A DNA stretch of 64,000 nucleotides from Apostichopus japonicus. Its lineage: Eukaryota; Echinodermata; Holothuroidea; Aspidochirotida; Stichopodidae. The DNA lies in the NCBI RefSeq assembly GCF_037975245.1, contig NC_092568.1:25155501-25219500 (forward strand), read 5' to 3'. Both the position numbers and the translations under genes were made by a program. Shown piece by piece: positions 33,825 through 64,000 of this stretch. Numbering within the stretch: position 1 is the first letter of the stretch; every line of letters starts with the position of its first letter. The notes under the pieces are model-generated. The model did no database searches, was not told the origin of the DNA, and worked only from the letters and a program-made list of their open reading frames with translations.

Positions 33825-34295
33825 CAGTGGCGGACTGGCCACACGGGCATTGGACAACGCCCGGTTGGCCGGTGGCCCGATGGGCCGTTGGGCTGGGAAG
33901 CCTGGTAAAAATTACAGCCCATTTTCACAGTATTTACGGGCTGTGTAGAAATATTTTTTTTTTTACTGTGGGAATCAGTCATGTAAATACTGTCCTCTCT
34001 GCTGCTACAAGGTGCTCTTCAAGTTGAACCATATCACCGATGCTTACAAGAGCATTAGGCTTGCCTATACAAGCTGATGATAACGCTACCTGTGTCACAG
34101 GTGGCATGTGAACGTTCTTTCTCTGCCTTGAAGAGAATCAATAACCGTTTGAGAAGTACAATGACACAAGAACATCTTGAGGCGTTCATGTTGATGTCTG
34201 TGGAAAAAAGGATCTTGGCCAAACTTGACACTAAAAATATCATTGATGGTGTGGCTGCCAGAAGCAGCGAACTGCGTAGGCTCCAACTCTCGTAG
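33825..34295 (+). mobile_element. hAT transposon remnant with transposase C-terminus
   Basis: A hAT-type left end CAGTGGCGGACTGGCC starts at 33825. From 34077 an open frame gives MITLPVSQVACERSFSALKR followed by INNRLRSTM and LEAFMLMSVEKR, ending at a stop at 34293-34295. This is the hAT dimerisation domain: the VxxACERSFSALKRI...LRxxM pattern is diagnostic. The catalytic part of the transposase is missing between the two, and no right inverted end was found, so the element is internally deleted and dead. Whether the end and the frame belong to the same element is inference. Confidence 0.85.
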
Positions 34296-36627
34296 ACATG
34301 ACATGTGCTCGTGTTATTGAACATATATGTTTTAGTGAAGTTTATTTAGTTTTTTTTTCTTTTTTTCAAGCATGTTGTCACAAAATGTTTGAAAAACTAA
34401 CTAAAATCGAGTCTAAACATATATTTTTGTCTATTTTGGTTACGTTTTAACTTTCCACAGTTTAATCAAGTGTTGCTTCTGGAAACTACTTTTGGGTCTT
34501 TTTTAAAGGATTATTGTAACCTACAAACTTGAGAAATATAGCACCATTTTGCATCTAGGCATTCCTTAACTTCAAAACAATCTCAATGGGGAGGGGGACA
34601 CCCCCTCCCATTACAAACTGACTACTTAGCCAAGTGCAAGGTTTATTGATAAGCAACTGCATGCATAGGATTACTATTTTATCCGTACGAAAACCTGTGA
34701 TGGCCTATTCCACCGTTTGTATATAGGGGTTTTCGTATGATGAGCTATGGAAAGAGAAAAGAAACTCGAATAGGCCTATATTAAATGATAATTTGATAAG
34801 CCCCTGAAGAAGATCCTGCCGTAGGATAGAAACGTGTGGCCCTCTAACATTTTACAAGGAAAATTGAATACCAGATCTACAGAGGGAGTTATTAACTGCT
34901 GTTGAAGTAATGGAGGAATACAATTACATTTCAACTTTACCTAAAAAGTAAAACTTAATGATAAACTATTTAGAACAAGTAGGCAGTACCCCCTCCCCCC
35001 TCTTGAACATTGATTAGTGCTGAAAAGGCCGCGGAACTTCAACAAACCTGAAAAGTCCCAAATGTTGGAAGTCTTTAAAATTATTTTTTGTCAAACAGTA
35101 TATATTAAAACCCTTAATTAACTTATATTATGTAATAGAACGTCTTCTTTGATGTATTTGCGTTTGATATCTCGTAAAATTTGTCAAAGTTTGTAGCATG
35201 TTGTGCATGAACTTGCCAATACAATTGAGTAGAATATAAGGTGACCAGAAAGATAGCTAAATATTGTGCTTTATCTTACAGGGCCCTGTCATTGGAGACT
35301 GAATTTTACGAGACAAGTTTTTGTCCAATCAGCTTGAATTTATATGAATGTTTTTGTTTCATTTGACGTAATCCGAGCAGAGGAAGTATTGATTTTTCTT
35401 TAGGGGTAATCTTTAGGGGTAATCCTGCTTGGAAAAGTAAGACCCCAAATTGATGAACGGATAAGTATACAATGTGTAATTGTGAACAGGTGAGAAGAGA
35501 CTACCAGTTTTCGTTAAGTGACATGAAATTAAAAACACATTAGGTGAAAAACTAAAAGTGAAATTAACGAGCCTAATTTTTGTCAAATCAACTTGAAGGT
35601 TATAGCACGGAATTGAAATTATGTCCTCTGACGTTATCCGAGAGGAGGGAGTGTTGATTATTGATATTTCTTGAAAAGGGGTAAGGGATGGCGGGGGGGG
35701 GGGGGGTTAATTCTGATTGAGAAGTAAAGGCTCCATAGTCGATAAACGGATTATTACACTGTGTTATTTTTTAGGCGGTATATGAGAGTTTTTTGTAGGC
35801 TTGCTCTTTAAATGAAATTATACGTTTCTATGTAGGTACATGTAATGTATACATATAATGGTTGAGAAATGACTATATCTATCATTTAGACACAGGGGAT
35901 TGTTAATCAGGTGGACATACCGACTGAGATATGGCGAAAGAGAGAAGATCCCTCGCTAAAAATAGGGCACATTTTGAATAACGTATGCATTTGCGGGAGT
36001 AATTGTACGTCGAGGAGCCTTTAGGAATTGTTATGCAGTAGAACATATGTACAAAACATGCCATAAATTTCTGTAATCGCCACCTTGTAATTTATTTAGC
36101 CGTGGACCTCTCCCCCACCCCTCCCTATAGTATAGGCTATATCATCGATGTACATCCGTACAACCCCATTCGGATTCGTTTTGTGAAAGCATTTAAAACG
36201 ATAACAAATGTTTCTAATGTGAGTCCACGTGATTGAGACGATGAACAGATTTTCCACCCACAATTGCCCCCTCCACTTCATAAGTGCATTTTAGCAAAGA
36301 ATGTCATTGTTCCAGTAGTTACCCAGAACGTCAAAAATAGGTTCGAGGTATTACCTGGATAACATGAGTCGAACTTGCATCATATGTAGAGAAACCTTGG
36401 AAATGAGCTACATGTTCATTAATATTGTAACCATTTCTTCGAGGGTTCGATTTGTACTTAGGAAATAACTACAATGGTGGATTTGTTAAAATGGATAACC
36501 AATGATATTTATTCTGTCAGTAAATTTATCATTCATCTTAGGTTACGAACATTTAAAAGATACGGCATCTGTTTTCATAAATACTTTTATAAAAACCTAA
36601 AGGTCAATCACTAAAATTCTGTACAGA
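34296..36627. other. Intergenic, with a diverged tandem duplication
   Basis: At 34803-34870 there is a hairpin motif repeated at 39478-39540 (CTGAAGAAGATCCTG ... AGGAT ... GAAACGT). Two related segments at about 35295-35500 and 35565-35790 share ACGTAATCCGAG/ACGTTATCCGAG, GGGGTAATC/GGGTTAATTC and TGATGAACGGAT/CGATAAACGGAT in the same order, which suggests an old duplication. No gene recognised. Confidence 0.5.
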
Positions 36628-36644
36628 AATATATATATATATAT

Positions 36645-36692
<48 letters not shown>
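36628..36692. repeat. (TA)n microsatellite
   Basis: About 65 bp of TA with one GA interruption. Confidence 0.95.
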
Positions 36693-38009
36693 CTTAAGAA
36701 CTTAACTTTAGAAAGTCACAAGACACAATGTAGAGTTCAAATGTACCAAAGGGTTTACAACAAATGGTATAAACATCACAGAAAGCACTGCGAGGTCTCT
36801 AATGAAGATATCATATGCTCAATTTATTGACCGGAAACGTTTCTTAGTTGGGATTTTACTTCTCAACATATATCTGTTTCATTCCCTTTGTGATATAAGT
36901 TTGGAGGGAAGCGTGGGGATGGGGTGGGGGGCTAGTGGGGGTTCGTTAAAATGCGTGACTTGTGACATCAGCAGCGGCAGCAAATAGACAAGAACGAAAT
37001 AACAATTGGTTTACAAATTGTCGGAAATTTGTTCAAAAATATAATTAGATGAAGAGAAAAGAAATTGGTGTCGGATGCTTGGGTTAGGATCGACCAAAAC
37101 CTCGGTCCATTAATGCTTTCAAAATTTATAACATCAGTTGAGGTTACATTTCTAAATCACTGACAATAATATTCTACGTTTTTGAAAAATTACCATTTAA
37201 ACATCCGCGTGACTCACCTGCAGTCAAAGATTAGTTAGTAAAAGTCAGATGCCAAGCAAATTCAATAAAAAATATTAAAAGACGATTCCACACAGAATTT
37301 GAGTCAGGATATTTCGTAGTCCAACGAGAAAGAGAATTTTGAGTGCTACAATTGTTTCTATAGCTATTCAGGCTGTTTTGCAAGATATCCACCTTTAAAA
37401 TATGTTAAATCTTTGGAATGTTCCGTTTAGGCTAAAATTGATGATAACGTCGGATTGAGTCAGTGAGGTCACAATGTACATTTTAAGCTGGCATTCTAAT
37501 AACTTCTTAAACAAAACATGGTCTTTTAAAGTCATATTAAAGGCATTGAAGACTCGCCCCAAACCGCGTGCCACCTCTGAAAAAAAGTTAACTTTCCGTT
37601 GCTTGCAAGTGAAGTTTTTTTCTTGTCGCTACAAAATGCAGACAATAATGAAACGTGATACCTTGTTATCTTTTAATTGCACCTGAGTTGTCCATCGCTG
37701 CTATATGCACACTGTGTTATGGGAACTGCATGTATTTACTGTAAGCTATTGTCTAATTATCGACGGTAGCAAGCTGTGTGTGTACTTTCTAGGAGCGATG
37801 GTGGTGTCTAACACTTCTGTTACACCTCATCCGAAACTAGGTCAGATTACCGGCATCAGACGTTTCTTTGTGCACGAGTCTTCACTCCCTTTAACAACAG
37901 AGTACCCTGTGGATGTACATTTCATACCATTTTGTCCTAATTGACAAATTTGTGTTACAGCATGCAAACAGATCAGTTGAGGTCATGAAAGACTTACTAT
38001 ATAGGTTTT
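36693..38009. other. Intergenic, no gene seen
   Basis: Small open frames near 37474-37944 have no protein-like features, splice signals or known domain. Confidence 0.45.
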
Positions 38010-38290
38010 CCTATTAAGTCTTGTGTTGCATTTGAGGAGCTGCCCAAATGGTCATTGTGCTAGACTGAGTAGTCCAGCCAATTTAATTAATTAACCTCAC
38101 ATATTTTAAGTGTCGGTTTCTCATAATATAAAAGTGTATATAAAAAGACAACCTGTGACTAGTTGCAATGTTGTTAACGGTCCACAATATATCCACAGTT
38201 ATGCTGTGCCTGAAGTCATTCTTCTTCTTTTTTTTTATAATATATTGCGATGTGTTTATGACACATGAAATTTGATAATATTTTTGGGAG
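38010..38290 (+). repeat. Dispersed repeat, copy 1 (partner at 49.1 kb)
   Basis: Blocks TAGACTGAGTAGTCCAGCCA, TTAACGGTCCACAA and TGTGCCTGAAGTCATTCTT reappear in the same order and orientation at 49090-49390 with substitutions. Family unknown; non-coding. Confidence 0.65.
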
Positions 38291-38765
38291 TTCTATTATT
38301 TATATGAATTCGATAGGGGTACTTTTGAGGATTTCGAAAACGATATATATAACGATTGAGGATTTAGTTTGTTAAGTGTATATATGATTAAAATGAACAT
38401 TCAAGATTTTTAATACGTTAAAAGTCAATATATATCTTGAAAGCCCGAATAGATATAGAAACATGATATGCACTTCTTAAATTCTTTCTTATTTCTTGGA
38501 TTAGAACATTATAACGTATAACGAGTCTCTCCTCGTTTTTCTTAATCAATTAATCCCTTCATTGACGTAAAAACTTAGACGTTATACTTCTACGTTATAA
38601 ATGTCTCTCGTAACCAATAGTTCAGAAAAATAGTTCGGCTGTTGGAATGCTTTCACAGTAAGATACTATACACTAAAACGTCAGTTATCATTATCTGTAT
38701 ATATTAATACCTGCCATACCGTTGTCAAATATACTTGGCTGTTTCCAGGGTATGATATGCAAACG

Positions 38766-57032
<18,267 letters not shown>

Positions 57033-57576
57033 CTCCCGAAATATATACGATCGATTATCAATTCTTCTATAAATATTTCCTCGAAGAAACGAATTTGCCA
57101 ATAAAGCAAAAGAAAAACAGGAACGCAATTAACCGCCGTTGAACAATAGTTTGCCTCTGAGATTCAAAGACGTGCTTAATATATCATCATTAAAGGTAAA
57201 CTTGAGGTAAACTAAACGTCAACCTCTATCGACAATGGCACAGTATTCTTCAAGGAATACATACGAGTGAGTTTCTATAACGCACCGGCTCTCGTTATGT
57301 GTTCATCTAATATAAACACTGTAGCGGCAACAGTCCGCCTGCCTGTTGGTTGCCTAGAGTCAGCGTAAATATAGAATGAAAGTTAGAACCGTTGCATGCT
57401 GGTAAGCTTTGGCGTCTGGGAGTCGCAGAAATTTACGAAGCTTGAATGCGTTTGATTGACTGATGGAAGCATAAGTATATAGGTACACCATGCATGTACA
57501 GCTCCATCACTCAAAATAGAGAGGGATCACCAACAAATAATATACGTATGTAGGGCATGGACTCCAACACGTAATG
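57033..57576 (-). promoter_or_regulatory. Upstream flank of receptor gene B
   Basis: Expected to hold the 5' UTR and promoter. No diagnostic element can be named by eye. Confidence 0.25.
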
Positions 57577-57754
<178 letters not shown>

Positions 57755-57756
<2 letters not shown>

Positions 57757-58289
57757 ATGTTTATTACATGCAGTTGTGGTAATAATGTTGTAATAATACT
57801 TTCATGGCTAATAAACCCCAACATAGTCAACCCCGATTTCTATACCCGCGATATACATATATGCAAATTAGCGTTACTCACTTTCTATAGAAAACGTTAC
57901 ATTTTACCCGTTCGCATGCATCATTCTTTACCACATGGTTGCAGTTTACTATACCCATGGAGCTCTGTTTATAGCTCCATGCTATACCGTACAAACACAT
58001 ATATACTTATATATAATTTCCATATGGTTCGGTACAATACAAAAGTTACTTGCAATCAAGGAGAGCCCTCAATGGGTGAGTGTACATAGAACATATACAT
58101 TTTGCATATCGGTATAAACAGTATAGCCTATATACATATCCTGTATATGCATATACCAGCTGAAGTGTGGAATAGACATTTCTTCGATGCATGTTCGTTT
58201 TTGCATTGCATTGCTTGCATGCACGGCTGTACTACATTTGTTGCAAGAGGGGAGGGGGGGGGGTGGTATGGTATATATCATATCATGTA
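57755..58289. other. No gene seen
   Basis: Unique-looking AT-rich sequence with a G run at 58250-58263 just before the transposon cluster. Confidence 0.45.
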
Positions 58290-58966
58290 CAGGCGCGTAT
58301 CCAGGATTTTCTAACCCGGGGGGCGCGAATTACTATCTAAGCGGAGCGCCACCATCGGTTGGCGCGCAGCGTACAAGAAAATTTTTGGTTTTGATACCCC
58401 CCAGATCACCGGAAATAGCACTTCTCGGGCTTGAAAATGAGCAACCAGATGTAGACTTTTGCCTGAGAACCAAGTATTTCCCAAAAGTTTTTTTTCCATC
58501 CATAACCTTTTTGAAGATTGTCACCAGTCACACATCATGTTGGACCTGATTGCATGTCTTATGGATCATTGCTTTTGTAGGTGATTCTACGTCACGGCCC
58601 ACAATATCCGAAAGCCCCACTTTTGAAGGTTTTAAGCCGATTATTTGTTGAGAATTTGAAAATTCCCATTTCTCGTGAATAAAATCACTTGAAAACATAC
58701 CCATAATGTTGCAGAAAATTCAATCTATGGACAAGCAATATAGAAAAACCTCCTTGAACCCCTAACAGACAGGTGAAAGTTGCACGAGTAGAGGAAAGTA
58801 TGATGAAGAATGTTGGTGAGGAAATTTTGGAAAATTCCGACACAGTTAATTTATTGGTGTATAAATATTGCAACCTCTTATAATGGCTATTATAAAACTT
58901 GGTTGAAGGAAATGAAAAATAGCAGATATTTCCGATATGAGGTATATCGAAACCGAACACTACACA

Positions 58967-59437
58967 CATAGGCGTAGGTCTCGTAGGAGGCGGTGGCTGC
59001 AGCCCCCCTCCCCCGCCCCCGCGACCAAATTTTTCCCCATCTTTTTCGGGCACCTACTGAAAGAAAAATAAATAGCAATGAATAGCTTAAAAATGATCTC
59101 CTTGGTAATTAAAATAAAGTTGTAAGCTTGGCCGACATTACTACTGTAAAAGAGAGTTTTGACATAAATGGATCTGTATGATTTTTCTCCATCTACATAA
59201 GACATTTGGTTGTTTACATAGCATCCAGCGGTATACTGTGCAACTTTGACGGACCGTTCGGTACACGATGCCATGCACTGTAACGACCGATGCTTGCTTA
59301 TATCATATTTATATGATATGATATGATATGATATTGGCATTAATATGTTGAACGCGCGCGAAGCGCGCGAAAAATTTTGACTTTTTTTCGGGCAAGTCAT
59401 TACAGCCCCCAAATCCAATTGGGCTCCTACGCCTTTA
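58967..59437. mobile_element. 471-bp MITE nested in the larger element
   Basis: The same family as 18965-19299: left end CATAGGCGTAGG, right end CTCCTACGCCTTTA, shared TTTTTCGGGCACCTACTGAA and TTTTTTCGGGCAAGTCATTA. The 8-bp duplication ACTACACA flanks it exactly (58959-58966 and 59438-59445), typical of hAT transposition. It contains GAACGCGCGCGAAGCGCGCG, a local palindrome, and no coding sequence. Confidence 0.92.
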
Positions 59438-59538
59438 ACTACACACATAGACAGTTTTTGAGGCTGTTCATCGTGGAACATGCATTTCAATACTCACTGA
59501 TATGATGTTATATCTGCTCTTTGCTTTACAAATTCGAA

Positions 59539-59700
59539 CAGGCGTGTAGCGAGTAATTGCCAAGGGAGGGGCGAAGCCTGTAGGCAAACTATCTTAGCGA
59601 AGCGCCACCATGAGTTGGCGCGAAGCGTACAAGACAAATTTTGGCCGAAAATGCCTCCCAGATCGCTGGAAATGACACTTCCCAGGCCTTGTAAGTTGCA
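59539..59700 (+). repeat. Second copy of the CAGGCG-ended repeat
   Basis: Starts CAGGCGTGTAGCGAG and runs through TTAGCGAAGCGCCACCATGA, GTTGGCGCGAAGCGTACAAG and CAGATCGCTGGAAATGACAC, parallel to 58290-58440 with about one difference in six bases by eye. Confidence 0.8.
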
Positions 59701-60039
59701 TCTAAGCATTGTCTATTTTGAAATTACTAGCGATGTCATAAAGAAAATTTGCTCGGGGGGGTGGGGCGGTCGCCCCCTTCCCGAAATGCGTCATGTACCC
59801 CGACGACTCGGTCGAGTTCAAGACCAGCCACAGTTGGTTCCATATAGCACAATTGTTTAAGGCGTCCATACACACACACGCGTTATGATAGACCATATAT
59901 AGTATTTATATAGAAACATTAGTGAGAGAGGAAAAATAGAAACGTCAAAAATGGAGTTGTCGGTGTAAGGGGTAGGGTGAGGCGCACACCCCCTCCGTAA
60001 TCCTTGATCTGTCACTGGCTACCCTGTGTATATTATAGG

Positions 60040-60130
60040 GATCAGCTTTTCCCTTCCTTCCTCTCCTCCTTTTCTTTTTTTCCCCCTCCTTTTCCCTTTT
60101 TTCTTCTCTTTTTTTCTCTCCTCTTTTCCT
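60040..60130. repeat. Polypyrimidine tract
   Basis: About 90 bases of nearly pure T and C, close to the right end of the composite element. Confidence 0.85.
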
Positions 60131-60183
60131 TACCCGGGGGGCGCGCGCCCCCAACGCCCCCCCCTGGATACGCACCTGATGTA

Positions 60184-63100
60184 TAAGTAATCTACTACTT
60201 TAGTCTAAAACAGTGATATACCTTTATTATTCAGTACTATTTAATTTTGTGGGACACGAAGTTTTCGTTACTCGATTAAATAGTCATCAACTTAGAAGGG
60301 GGGAAAATATCATACCGAGCTGCTATATTTATCACATATATCACTTAAATGTAAAGGTTTATTGACCATTGTAGACATAGTTAAGTACCATATTATAGGG
60401 CCTACTTCATTTTCTATTTAAGTCAGAATTTCTATGATTTACAAGTATACAAGTTAGACTGTATGTAGAACTTGGCCATATTTGTTTATGAAGCAATACA
60501 GTGTCTGCCATAAGTGCCGTGTTTTCTTTATCATACTGTGGGGTACGTGTTGTATTATTTACTTCTACTGATTTTCTCAGCATATACTATACTTTCCAAA
60601 GACAAATATCCGTTCTTGGCTTATATGAACGCCTAAACACGTTTACAGAATTAAATGCATAAAGCTTAGCTAAATTTGCTTATTAACGACGTACGGTACC
60701 TTGCTTATCATATATCGGCCATGATGCTATATTGTGCATGGTCTGCACAAAATTTGGGAACATACGAAATAGTGTATACCTCATACCCAGAACAATGTAT
60801 AGGCTAACATAGTTACATCTTATACTGAATACCGCATGCAAGATCTGGTTGATGTGCATTTTGGAACTTTGGATTCGAGTGGTATAATCACAGACATCGA
60901 TTGCAATAGGTAATTATATAAACATCTCCTCAACCCCTCACACCTCTTTCTCTTTCTCGTAACAGGCCAATATAAGAAAGAAGTTATAGGAGAAACAAAC
61001 TCAACTGTCACCATATACTTTATAACGTGACAAAGATTATCGTCAAACAATCATGAGAATTCTAATTCCGGTTGCGAGATACGTACATGCATGTTTTAAC
61101 TTTTCCTTTGATCATAGTAAGCTGAAGTCTTAAGCAAAAACTGAAAATCACTTCAGTTCTTATGTACCACAATAAATTAATTGCTGCTTGGCTTACACAC
61201 TGCATTCGTCACTTTGCATGGCCGATAGAGCATAAATAGAGGTTTAACACGTACTAAACGTACATATACCCACGCATCAATATGACATACCATAATCACT
61301 TTCAAACCTCCTGATTTTTTCCATCAGTAATTTATTTCACCCTCTTTTAGATTCAAGCATCATAAATAATGACGGAACTCCAAACATGCGAGAAATTGAC
61401 TTCACCATGATCGTCACTCTAACTATATGTGATTGATCCGAAACTGACTGAACAAAATGCATATATGTTGAGATGTGGGGATATTGTCGACCAGCATCCG
61501 AACGGTCTCATTATTAGGCAAAATTCTATATACCGGTATAATTACCCCACATGTTTTGTTCATTTTGTCCGCAATGGGTACCAGTTAGGGGTGCCATACC
61601 GCAGCCCCCCCCCCCAAAGAAATATTCACTATAGAATAAGAATTCCTAAACATATCATCAGTTCAAGTCTTTGCCAAAGATAGCACCATTTTGCATCTAA
61701 GCCAACTTATATAAAAAAGAACATTCCCTGCCCCTCCCCTTAGGCCTCCCCCGTGCAGGACGGTATCCACTGTAGACAACTCTCTATAGTTCCTTTACAA
61801 CTTATATGCCAGAGTAAATGTCAAAGTTTAGCGCCATTTTAGCACAATAAATACTGTAAACCTCAGCATTTTCTGTGGGCCTGGACCCCAACTAGAGGAC
61901 CTTCAGGCTTCAGCGGACCTGCCCATGCACTGATCTCCACCCCGTTGGACTCGTTTATCAACACTTCCCGTATTTTCTTCTTTTTAGTCGGCAAAACCAG
62001 AGCCGTATATAGATATACGGCTCTGGGCAAAACATGACACTACCGCCCCCCCCCCCCCCATGTGTAAATGCGACGCCCCTGGTTTTAGGGAGGGAGTGGG
62101 GTCCGAATTGATGAAGTTATGGCCTTCCGGTTTGTGGAGGGGTTTGTAAGGAGAATACCAGTCGATACAATATTTTCCAGGAAATACGTGGACATGTTAA
62201 ATTGACTTTGCCCACTCATGTTGACTTCATGAATGGTTATTAACAGTGTAGCCAATTACTGATGGCTAAATGAGTTAGTTTAGAACTGCCTCATTCAGAA
62301 ACAAGTATGTCTAGGCTAGTTTGTCAACAAATAATCAAATGGATAAAAAGTAATTGTTATCCATGTGAATGAAATCCGGGAAGTCTAGTCACGTTAGTTT
62401 TCTGGCCTATGCTAGGCTCTATCATGGGTATACCATATATTATTGCCATATATTTTATGGGCAACATTCCCATACCCCGCTCGCCCGGTAACCAAACAAT
62501 GTGTTAGCGTGTAAATGTGGCTCTCTTGTTTAGGCCCAGGCCATTTGCCCTCCAAGATCCCACGGAGGCTATGATCAGTACCTGTACGAAGTGATATGTA
62601 TAAATCACTGCTGCACATGTCCAAAGTTATGAGTGATCGATTTCTCATGCCAACAACAATCGAGCTTGAGTTCGACCCCTTCGCACACTGCCTTTGTGTA
62701 TGTGTTACACCATGGAAACCACGATTTGAATGCGAATCTAGGTACTGCAACCTAGTACAGTGCGATGCAAGGGGCTTCGCAGGTAACCACCTTGGTAATT
62801 TAGGTCTAAGTTATTCGGTTCACGGACCTACCTTAGAAGTAGAACTAAGTGTGTGATGACTGAGCCGAAAAAATAAGTGAATTTTATACATTGACCCAGC
62901 ATACATGTAAGTATTTCGCTAATTAACCGACAAACGTTGTCCATTTCTGAAGTTATTCAGAACTTTGTAGGCTACTTTAAATTACTTATATGTAAGTTTT
63001 AAAGCTACTGCACAATCGTTAATGTTACTTGTTAGGCCCCCCCTGTAACTCTGTAAGTTAATTGTACGTTTCCATACAGTTCTAACTTAAAGAATGCATG

Positions 63101-64000
63101 CTAGCCTTACATTCTTTCATTCTTTCAATAAGAAAATGGTGTAACGTTCTGGGTTTCCATGTGAGGAGTTTTACCCATCTCAAATTTCTGACAGACTAAG
63201 TTACAGTTAGGCTAGCCTATGTGTGTGGGCATTATAATGTAGATATCTTGCAATAATTAAAATTTTAAAATATGACATGGAGATTACATGCATGATTCAG
63301 ACAGTCTGAATGTTGTAACCTACAAGTCTTTTCGATGGCCAAATTAAACAACATATTGGCCCAACTGTAGTTGTGACATAACTCCAATATTTCGGAAACT
63401 TCGTGCTTGGTCTATATAAGTAGTACGGAGAATCCATTGAAGCTGATCGCCATGATGATTATTGTCACAGAGAATAAACAGGCTTATTGTGAATATAATT
63501 AACATTTCATATGTCCAAAATACCATCTGTAGCTTAAAATTCAAATGAGCTATATTTCATGACAAGCAGTTGGATCAATATGTAGCTAAGTTCAAAAGAC
63601 ATGCATTGGTTCATTTAAAACCTATCAATGATCTTGGATCAACATCTGCCAACAGCATATCAACTGATATTGCTTCATATTCTGATGACTCATTAATTTA
63701 GAGACTATTAAATAGGTGGTATATGTAAGAGGTATCACAAATGAATGTTTCAACATATTAATGGAAATGTGCAGCTTTATTTCGTAACACATTCCTCCAA
63801 ATTGCCACTAGATCATCCCTCCAAGTAAACAGAAGCATAGAGTTTACCTAGGCCAGGTGACACTAACAAATCTGAGACATAGTCACATGATCACTGGTCA
63901 GGGGGTAGGAGCCGGGGGGCACATGACCCCCCCACTTTTTTTCCAAAATAGCAAATGTGCCCTACTGGCAAATAAAATGTGCCCCTTTGATGAAGAACTG
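60184..64000. other. No gene recognised at the right end of the window
   Basis: AT-rich sequence with C runs near 61608-61616 and 62044-62058. Open frames around 62412-62856 overlap on opposite strands and show no domain, signal or splice pattern I recognise. The last 100 bases (GGGGGTAGGAGCCGGGGGGC then ACATGACCCCCC) resemble one end of a DNA transposon cut by the window edge. Confidence 0.4.

Larger units (their letters stand above)
58290..60178. mobile_element. Composite non-autonomous DNA transposon with 16-bp inverted ends
   Basis: CAGGCGCGTATCCAGG at 58290-58305 is matched in inverted orientation by CAGGTGCGTATCCAGG read from 60178 (15 of 16 identical), and ATGTA lies directly outside both ends (58285-58289, 60179-60183). 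About 150 bp of the left end (AAGCGGAGCGCCACCATCGG, TTGGCGCGCAGCGTACAAGA, CAGATCACCGGAAAT) recurs in direct orientation at 59539-59700. A 471-bp MITE is nested at 58967-59437. No transposase frame. It may be one element with internal duplications or several overlapping relatives. Confidence 0.7.

Noticed and set aside
62412-62856. Possible gene at 62.4-62.9 kb
   Set aside because: Overlapping frames on both strands, no domain, no convincing splice sites or signal sequence.

Overview
This window is a piece of a eukaryotic, metazoan genome: interrupted genes with GT-AG introns, AT-rich non-coding DNA, very many (TA)n tracts, tRNA-derived SINEs and hAT-like DNA transposons. The gene content (a PX-tailed kinesin, several acetylcholine-receptor-like channels) and the style of repeats suggest a marine invertebrate, most probably a deuterostome such as an echinoderm. 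The phylum is inference; no ribosomal or mitochondrial marker is present.

Layout. (1) 0.8-5.0 kb, plus strand: the 3' end of a KIF16B-like kinesin gene. Four phase-0 exons encode the PX domain and the C-terminus; one or two small upstream exons are likely. (2) 5.0-17.7 kb: no gene recognised. It holds a 1.6-kb array of a 48-bp satellite, (TA)n tracts, two inverted arrays of a 26-bp minisatellite, and a 677-bp hAT-like MITE that landed in one of those arrays. (3) 17.8-22.6 kb, plus strand: a three-exon gene for a 370-residue protein with a mitochondrial-type N-terminus, one membrane segment and a helical repeat region; family not recognised. (4) 22.6-25.8 kb: intergenic, with a (CAT)n tract of about 66 units and a 151-bp tandem duplication. 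(5) 25.8-32.8 kb, minus strand: a complete six-exon Cys-loop receptor gene of nicotinic alpha type (gene A, 487 aa). (6) 32.8-38.8 kb: intergenic, with a hAT transposase fragment. (7) 38.8-57.0 kb, minus strand: a second complete receptor gene (gene B, 492 aa, five exons, intron 1 of 11 kb). (8) 57.0-64.0 kb: no gene recognised; nested DNA transposon debris at 58.3-60.2 kb.

Genes A and B lie head to tail and share intron positions and phases, so they are tandem paralogues. Both have the Cys-loop, the adjacent cysteine pair of alpha subunits and the GEK motif of cation channels. Several normally invariant residues of the ligand box and pore are substituted. If both are expressed, each could form the principal face of a heteromeric channel; this is inference. 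The kinesin and the 370-aa gene have no evident functional link to them.

The most notable non-gene observations are: an exact 41-bp copy of gene A coding sequence inside its own intron; a repeat family headed by U2 snRNA-like sequence; the 48-bp satellite, open on both strands, whose commonest variants are silent in one frame; and two copies of a MITE family with clear target-site duplications, one nested in another element. I saw nothing that amounts to a new multi-gene system.
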